Origin: an uncultured Chloroflexota bacterium
GTDB lineage: Bacteria > Chloroflexota > Limnocylindria > Limnocylindrales > CSP1-4
Direction: 5' to 3'
DNA length: 8,746 nt
Assembly: GCA_903928275.1 (NCBI GenBank)
Contig: CAIYQJ010000364.1
Location: 1 to 8,746, forward strand
Shown: positions 5,482 to 8,746 of the stretch, piece by piece
Numbering within the stretch: position 1 is the stretch's first letter
How the letters are laid out: each line of letters starts with the position of its first letter
Position numbers and translations under genes: made by a program
Notes under the pieces: model-generated
Told to the model about the DNA's origin: nothing
Database searches by the model: none
What the model saw: the letters and a program-made list of their open reading frames with translations, nothing else

Positions 5482-7107
5482 GTGGCGGCCGGAGGCCGGC
5501 GCCTCCCGCATCCATCGCGCCTCCCGCGCCTCCCGCGCCCCGTCGTGCGCCTGGTCCCCCGGTCCTTCCAGGGCCGGCTGACCCTCGGGTTCGTCGGCGT
5601 CGTGGCCCTCACGCTCGCGGTCGTCGGCCTCCTGGCGTTCAACCGTCTCGACGACTACTTCGGCCGGCAGGAGGCGGACAACCTCCAGTTCCGCACGTCG
5701 TCGGTCGCGAGCATCGTGGGGACGCTCGCCCGGAACGAATCGTCTACGGGGAGGATCGTGCTCGCGGACGGCATCGTGGACCCGCAGGTCGACCGGCTCC
5801 TGCGCAACCCGTCGTTCCTCTCCGCGATCGCGAACCAGTTCGCACAGGCGGACGTCGCGGTCACCGTCGGGATCCTCGGGCGCGATTCGGCGGACTCGCC
5901 GGTCTTCGCGGCCGTGGCGGGCGCCACGTACGCGGGGAGCCTGACCGCCAAGCCGCAGGCCGGCCAGGCGCGGGAGAGCCTCCACAAGGACGCCTGGTAC
6001 CAGCCCGACGACGGGTTCAGCCCCGTGTCGGCCATCCAGGTCACGCTCGCGGATCCCTACACGCTTCGATCGAGCACGATCGCAGCGATCACCGGCGTGC
6101 TCGCCTTCGGGGCGTTCGTGGGCCTCGCGGTCGCCATGCTCGTGGCCGCATACCTTGCGCGTCGGTTCACCACGCCGCTGCGCCGCCTGACCGTGGCGTC
6201 GCGCGAGATGGCCGCGGGCGACATGACGCAGCGGGTCCCGTCAGCGCTGGCGGAGACGGGCTCCACCGAGGTGGCCGAGCTGACGCGCCAGTTCAACGCG
6301 ATGGCCGCGCGCCTCCAGGAGAGCCTCGAGATCGTCCGGCGCGACCGCGACCGCAGCCGCGACTTCCTGGCGGACGTGAGCCACGAGCTCCGCACGCCGA
6401 TCTCGGCGCTGCGGACGTTCAACGAGCTGCTGCGCGAGGGCGCGGTGGAGGACGTGGTCGCGCGAGAGGAGTTCCTCGAATCGAGCGCCCAGCAGATCGA
6501 GCGACTCGACTGGCTCGCCCAGAATCTCCTGGAGCTCTCCAAGCTCGACTCCGGCCTCCTCCAGCTCGATCTCCGACCGGACGACATCCGCGCGGTCGTG
6601 GAGTCGGCGGTCGGTCAGGCCGAGGCGGCCGCCACGAAGCGCGGTGTCGCGCTCACGGTCCAGCTCCCGGATCGTCCGCTGCGGATCCGCCACGACCCTC
6701 TGCGGGTGGGACAGGTGGTGGCCAACCTCGTCGGCAACGCGCTCAAGTTCACGCCGCGGGGCGGGACCGTGCGCGTGATCCTGTCGCCGACCCGCGAAGG
6801 CGCGCGGCTCGTGGTCACGGACACGGGCATCGGGATCGACGCGGCCGAGCTGCCGCACATCTTCGAGCGGTTCTACCGGGGCTCGCGGTCGAACGAGGCC
6901 CGCGGATCCGGGAGCGGCCTGGGGCTCGCGATCGTCAAGTCGATCGTGGACATGCACGGGGGCCGCGTCTCGGTCGAGAGCCGCCTCGGGACGGGCACGA
7001 CGGTCATCGTCACGCTCCCCCGCGATCCGCGTGCCGGAGGGGCCATGGAAGGCGCCGATCCGGCGGTCGAGGTGGAGGAAACTTCACCATCCGCGCCCCG
7101 TCGCTGA
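5482..7107 (+). CDS. Sensor histidine kinase, membrane-bound (HAMP-HisKA-HATPase)
   Basis: Membrane sensor that autophosphorylates on His and passes the phosphate to the adjacent response regulator. From GTG 5482 it has 541 residues. Order: basic Pro/Arg-rich head 1-32; TM1 about 33-53 (LTLGFVGVVALTLAVVGLLAF); an extracytoplasmic sensor region about 54-198 with no fold I recognise; TM2 about 199-226; HAMP about 222-275 (RRFTTPLRRL, AAGDM, ELTRQFNAM). HisKA has the H-box DFLADVSHELRTPISAL with His301. The HATPase has the N-box VANLVGNALKFTP (Asn415, Asn419), G1 DTGIGI (447-452), F-box IFERFYRG (460-467) and G2 GSGSGLGLAIVK (476-486). All catalytic motifs are intact. A polar, acidic tail of about 25 residues follows the ATPase. 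The start is uncertain: no Shine-Dalgarno precedes 5482, an in-frame GTG at 5545 is also possible, and the frame looks coding further upstream (5385-5481). The arrangement resembles MprB-type kinases. Confidence 0.94.
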   Translation: MAAGGRRLPHPSRLPRLPRPVVRLVPRSFQGRLTLGFVGVVALTLAVVGLLAFNRLDDYFGRQEADNLQFRTSSVASIVGTLARNESSTGRIVLADGIVDPQVDRLLRNPSFLSAIANQFAQADVAVTVGILGRDSADSPVFAAVAGATYAGSLTAKPQAGQARESLHKDAWYQPDDGFSPVSAIQVTLADPYTLRSSTIAAITGVLAFGAFVGLAVAMLVAAYLARRFTTPLRRLTVASREMAAGDMTQRVPSALAETGSTEVAELTRQFNAMAARLQESLEIVRRDRDRSRDFLADVSHELRTPISALRTFNELLREGAVEDVVAREEFLESSAQQIERLDWLAQNLLELSKLDSGLLQLDLRPDDIRAVVESAVGQAEAAATKRGVALTVQLPDRPLRIRHDPLRVGQVVANLVGNALKFTPRGGTVRVILSPTREGARLVVTDTGIGIDAAELPHIFERFYRGSRSNEARGSGSGLGLAIVKSIVDMHGGRVSVESRLGTGTTVIVTLPRDPRAGGAMEGADPAVEVEETSPSAPRR

Positions 7108-7116
7108 ATCCGCGCC

Positions 7117-7130
7117 GGTCACGCTTGACC
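7117..7130. repeat. Small inverted repeat over the htrA -35 region
   Basis: GGTCA-CGCT-TGACC, a perfect 5-bp inverted repeat with a 4-bp spacer, overlaps the candidate -35 TTGACC at 7125-7130. Possible regulator half-sites; it is short enough to be chance. Confidence 0.35.
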
Positions 7131-7154
7131 GAAGTCGTGGCGTGCAGGTATCCG
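7125..7154 (+). promoter_or_regulatory. Candidate promoter for htrA
   Basis: TTGACC (7125-7130) and TATCCG (7149-7154) are separated by 18 bp and lie in the 94-bp gap between kinase and htrA. The -35 is good and the -10 is weak. This would give htrA its own promoter in addition to read-through from the regulator-kinase genes. No terminator is seen after the kinase. Confidence 0.45.
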
Positions 7155-7184
7155 GAAGCACCGACCGTGCCGGGACACGCCCCC

Positions 7185-7190
7185 AAGGAG
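7185..7190 (+). promoter_or_regulatory. htrA: Ribosome binding site of htrA
   Basis: AAGGAG, 11 nt before the ATG at 7202. The strongest Shine-Dalgarno in the window; it fixes the htrA start. Confidence 0.7.
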
Positions 7191-7201
7191 TCCATCCCTC
7201 G

Positions 7202-8746
7202 ATGACCGACCAGCCCACCTGGCCCCAGCCCGCGGCGCCCGACGCCCCGATGTCGCCTGCCTCCCCTCCCCCGTGGCCGCCGCAGGACACCGCCGCGTCC
7301 GCACCGGTTCCGCCGGTCACCGTGCCGACCGAGCCGCTGGCTGCGGCGGTCGCGTCCGCGGGGGTCCCGGCCGAGCCGACGGAGTCGCTCGCCGTGGACA
7401 CCCCGCCAGCCGCGGCCGCGGCTGGCCCGGCCGAGCCGACGGAGCAGAGCCCGGTGCCCACCGAGCCGGTCTCCGCGTGGCGATCGGGCGAGTCGCCCAC
7501 CGCCGCGTACACGCCCGCCCCGGAGACGCGGCCGGCGTGGGCCACGGAGCCCTCCGCGAATGGGACGCCCGAGCACTGGTTCGAGCCGGCGCCCGCGCCC
7601 ACTGCGACGTCGGATGGCCGTCGGCGCGGAGGGATCGTCGTGCCGGTCGTGGCCGCGTCGCTCCTGAGCGCGATCCTCGCCGCGGGTGGCACGTATGGCG
7701 TCCTCCGCGCGACCGGCGCGCTCGACCAGCCGGCGGGACCGACCATCTCCGCGGCCATCCCGGCGCAGGTGGCGAGCGGGACCCAGTCGGTGACGATCTC
7801 GGAATCCTCCGCCGCGGTCGCCGCCGCGGACAACGTCAGCCCGGCCATCGTCACGATCACCACCCAGGGCCAGGCGAGCAACGGCAACGGCTTCTTCCAG
7901 GGCCAGAACATCCCGGCGACGGGCGTCGGGTCCGGCGTGCTCTATGACGCGAACGGATGGATCCTCACGAACCGCCACGTCGTGACCGGCGCCGACCAGC
8001 TCACCGTGCGTCTCAAGGACGGACGCGAGTTCCCCGGCAAGGTCTACGGGGTCGACACGCTCACGGACCTCGCCATCGTCAAGGTCGACGGGAGCGGCCT
8101 GCCGGTGGCGAAGTTCGGCGACTCGTCCAGGGTCAAGGTCGGCCAGCTCGCGATCGCGATCGGGAGCCCGCTCGGCACGTACACGAACACCGTCACGGCC
8201 GGCATCATCTCGGCGCTCGGCCGCACGATCACGGTGGACGGCGGATCCGTGGTCCGCAACCTCATCCAGACCGACGCGGCGATCAACCCCGGCAACAGCG
8301 GCGGCGCGCTCCTCGACGCCGGCGGCAACGTGATCGCGATCAACACGGCGGTCGCGACGGGTGCCGAGGGCCTCGGCTTCGCGATCCCCGTGAACGTCGC
8401 GAGGCCGATCATGGCCCAGGCGATCGCCGGCAAGCCGCTCTCGCGGCCGTGGCTCGGCATCCGCTACGTGGCGATCGACCCGCAGGTAGCGAAGGATCGC
8501 AGCCTGACCGTGACGGCGGGCGTCCTCATCGATGGCGGCCAGGCCCAGGACGGCACCGCCCAGGACGCGGTCGTGGCGGGAGGCCCCGCGGCCACGGCAG
8601 GCCTCCGTTCCGGCGACATCATCGTCAGCGTGGCGGGCGTCGCGATCACCGACACCCAGCCGTTCGAGGACCTGCTCACGCAGCACTCCCCGGGCGATGC
8701 CATCGGGCTGGGGATCCTCCGCGACGGCAAGCAGGCGACGGTGAAC
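7202..8746 (+). CDS. htrA: HtrA/DegP-type serine protease with PDZ domain, membrane-anchored (3' end cut by window)
   Basis: Envelope protease/chaperone that degrades or refolds damaged exported proteins. 515 residues are visible and the frame is open to the last base. Residues 1-139 are Pro/Ala/Glu/Thr-rich and predicted cytoplasmic, with PTEP/AEPTE repeats and several Trp. RRRGG (140-144) precedes one membrane segment about 145-168 (IVVPVVAASLLSAILAAGG), placing the rest outside. A linker rich in Ser/Ala/Gln leads to the trypsin-like domain from about 202. The catalytic triad is complete: His259 in LTNRHVV, Asp289 in TLTDLAIVKV, Ser366 in NPGNSGGALLD. A PDZ domain starts at WLGI (417-420), with the PAATAGLRSGDIIVSVAG ligand-groove region near 463-480; it may be the only PDZ, but the end is missing. 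Start at ATG 7202, backed by AAGGAG. The layout (cytoplasmic head, one TM, protease, PDZ) is that of actinobacterial HtrA/PepD, and the position after regulator and kinase matches mycobacterial mprAB-pepD. Likely under control of that two-component system (inference). Confidence 0.95.
   Translation, partial: MTDQPTWPQPAAPDAPMSPASPPPWPPQDTAASAPVPPVTVPTEPLAAAVASAGVPAEPTESLAVDTPPAAAAAGPAEPTEQSPVPTEPVSAWRSGESPTAAYTPAPETRPAWATEPSANGTPEHWFEPAPAPTATSDGRRRGGIVVPVVAASLLSAILAAGGTYGVLRATGALDQPAGPTISAAIPAQVASGTQSVTISESSAAVAAADNVSPAIVTITTQGQASNGNGFFQGQNIPATGVGSGVLYDANGWILTNRHVVTGADQLTVRLKDGREFPGKVYGVDTLTDLAIVKVDGSGLPVAKFGDSSRVKVGQLAIAIGSPLGTYTNTVTAGIISALGRTITVDGGSVVRNLIQTDAAINPGNSGGALLDAGGNVIAINTAVATGAEGLGFAIPVNVARPIMAQAIAGKPLSRPWLGIRYVAIDPQVAKDRSLTVTAGVLIDGGQAQDGTAQDAVVAGGPAATAGLRSGDIIVSVAGVAITDTQPFEDLLTQHSPGDAIGLGILRDGKQATVN
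7366..7444 (+). repeat. Exact 19-bp direct repeat inside the htrA head region
   Basis: CCCGGCCGAGCCGACGGAG occurs at 7366-7384 and again at 7426-7444, exactly 60 bp (20 codons) apart and in frame, encoding PAEPTE both times. Related VPTEP copies flank it at about 7323 and 7455. It looks like in-frame duplication within a disordered, low-complexity tail. Confidence 0.75.

Noticed and set aside
7010..8686. 558-codon minus-strand open frame opposite htrA
   Set aside because: It is antisense to an HtrA with an intact catalytic triad. The product is Arg/Gly/Asp-rich noise.
1..8746. Defence system, CRISPR array, prophage, transposon or tRNA/rRNA
   Set aside because: No array-like repeats, terminal inverted repeats, integrase or transposase motifs, or RNA gene signatures were seen. 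Every long gene has a housekeeping or stress identity with matching codon use.

Overview
This window looks like ordinary chromosome from a very GC-rich bacterium. Nearly all codons end in G or C, GTG starts are common, and long open frames lie antisense to real genes. I cannot name the organism. A high-GC Chloroflexota lineage or an actinomycete-like bacterium both fit: the CTC-type bL25, the LigC-like ATP-dependent ligase, and the regulator-kinase-HtrA order with a proline-rich cytoplasmic HtrA head are all at home there. I see no mobile element, CRISPR array, rRNA or tRNA.

Left arm, all on the minus strand and read right to left from about 4514: ribosomal protein bL25 (CTC family), then a hairpin terminator and a spacer with a 14-bp tandem repeat; a small universal stress protein; a full-length malic enzyme; a second hairpin; a stand-alone ATP-dependent DNA ligase; and, overlapping its stop by 4 bp, the first 60 codons of a putative membrane-anchored protein that runs off the left edge.

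Right arm, on the plus strand from 4686: an OmpR/PhoB-type response regulator, its membrane sensor histidine kinase, and an HtrA/DegP-type membrane-anchored serine protease cut by the right edge. The HtrA frame is open from 7202 to the last base. This order matches mycobacterial mprA-mprB-pepD and suggests an envelope-stress or protein-quality module. A 171-bp divergent region (4515-4685) separates the arms and holds a perfect 12-bp palindrome plus candidate promoter elements for both directions.

Points most worth checking: (1) the histidine kinase frame is open and strongly coding-like for 33 codons upstream of its first usable start codon, which suggests an unusual start, a +1 shift at the regulator's UGA-C stop, or a sequence error; (2) the response regulator and the ligase both have the 9-mer CGTATCATC just before their starts, spaced as expected for leaderless mRNAs. 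I found no convincing new biological system.
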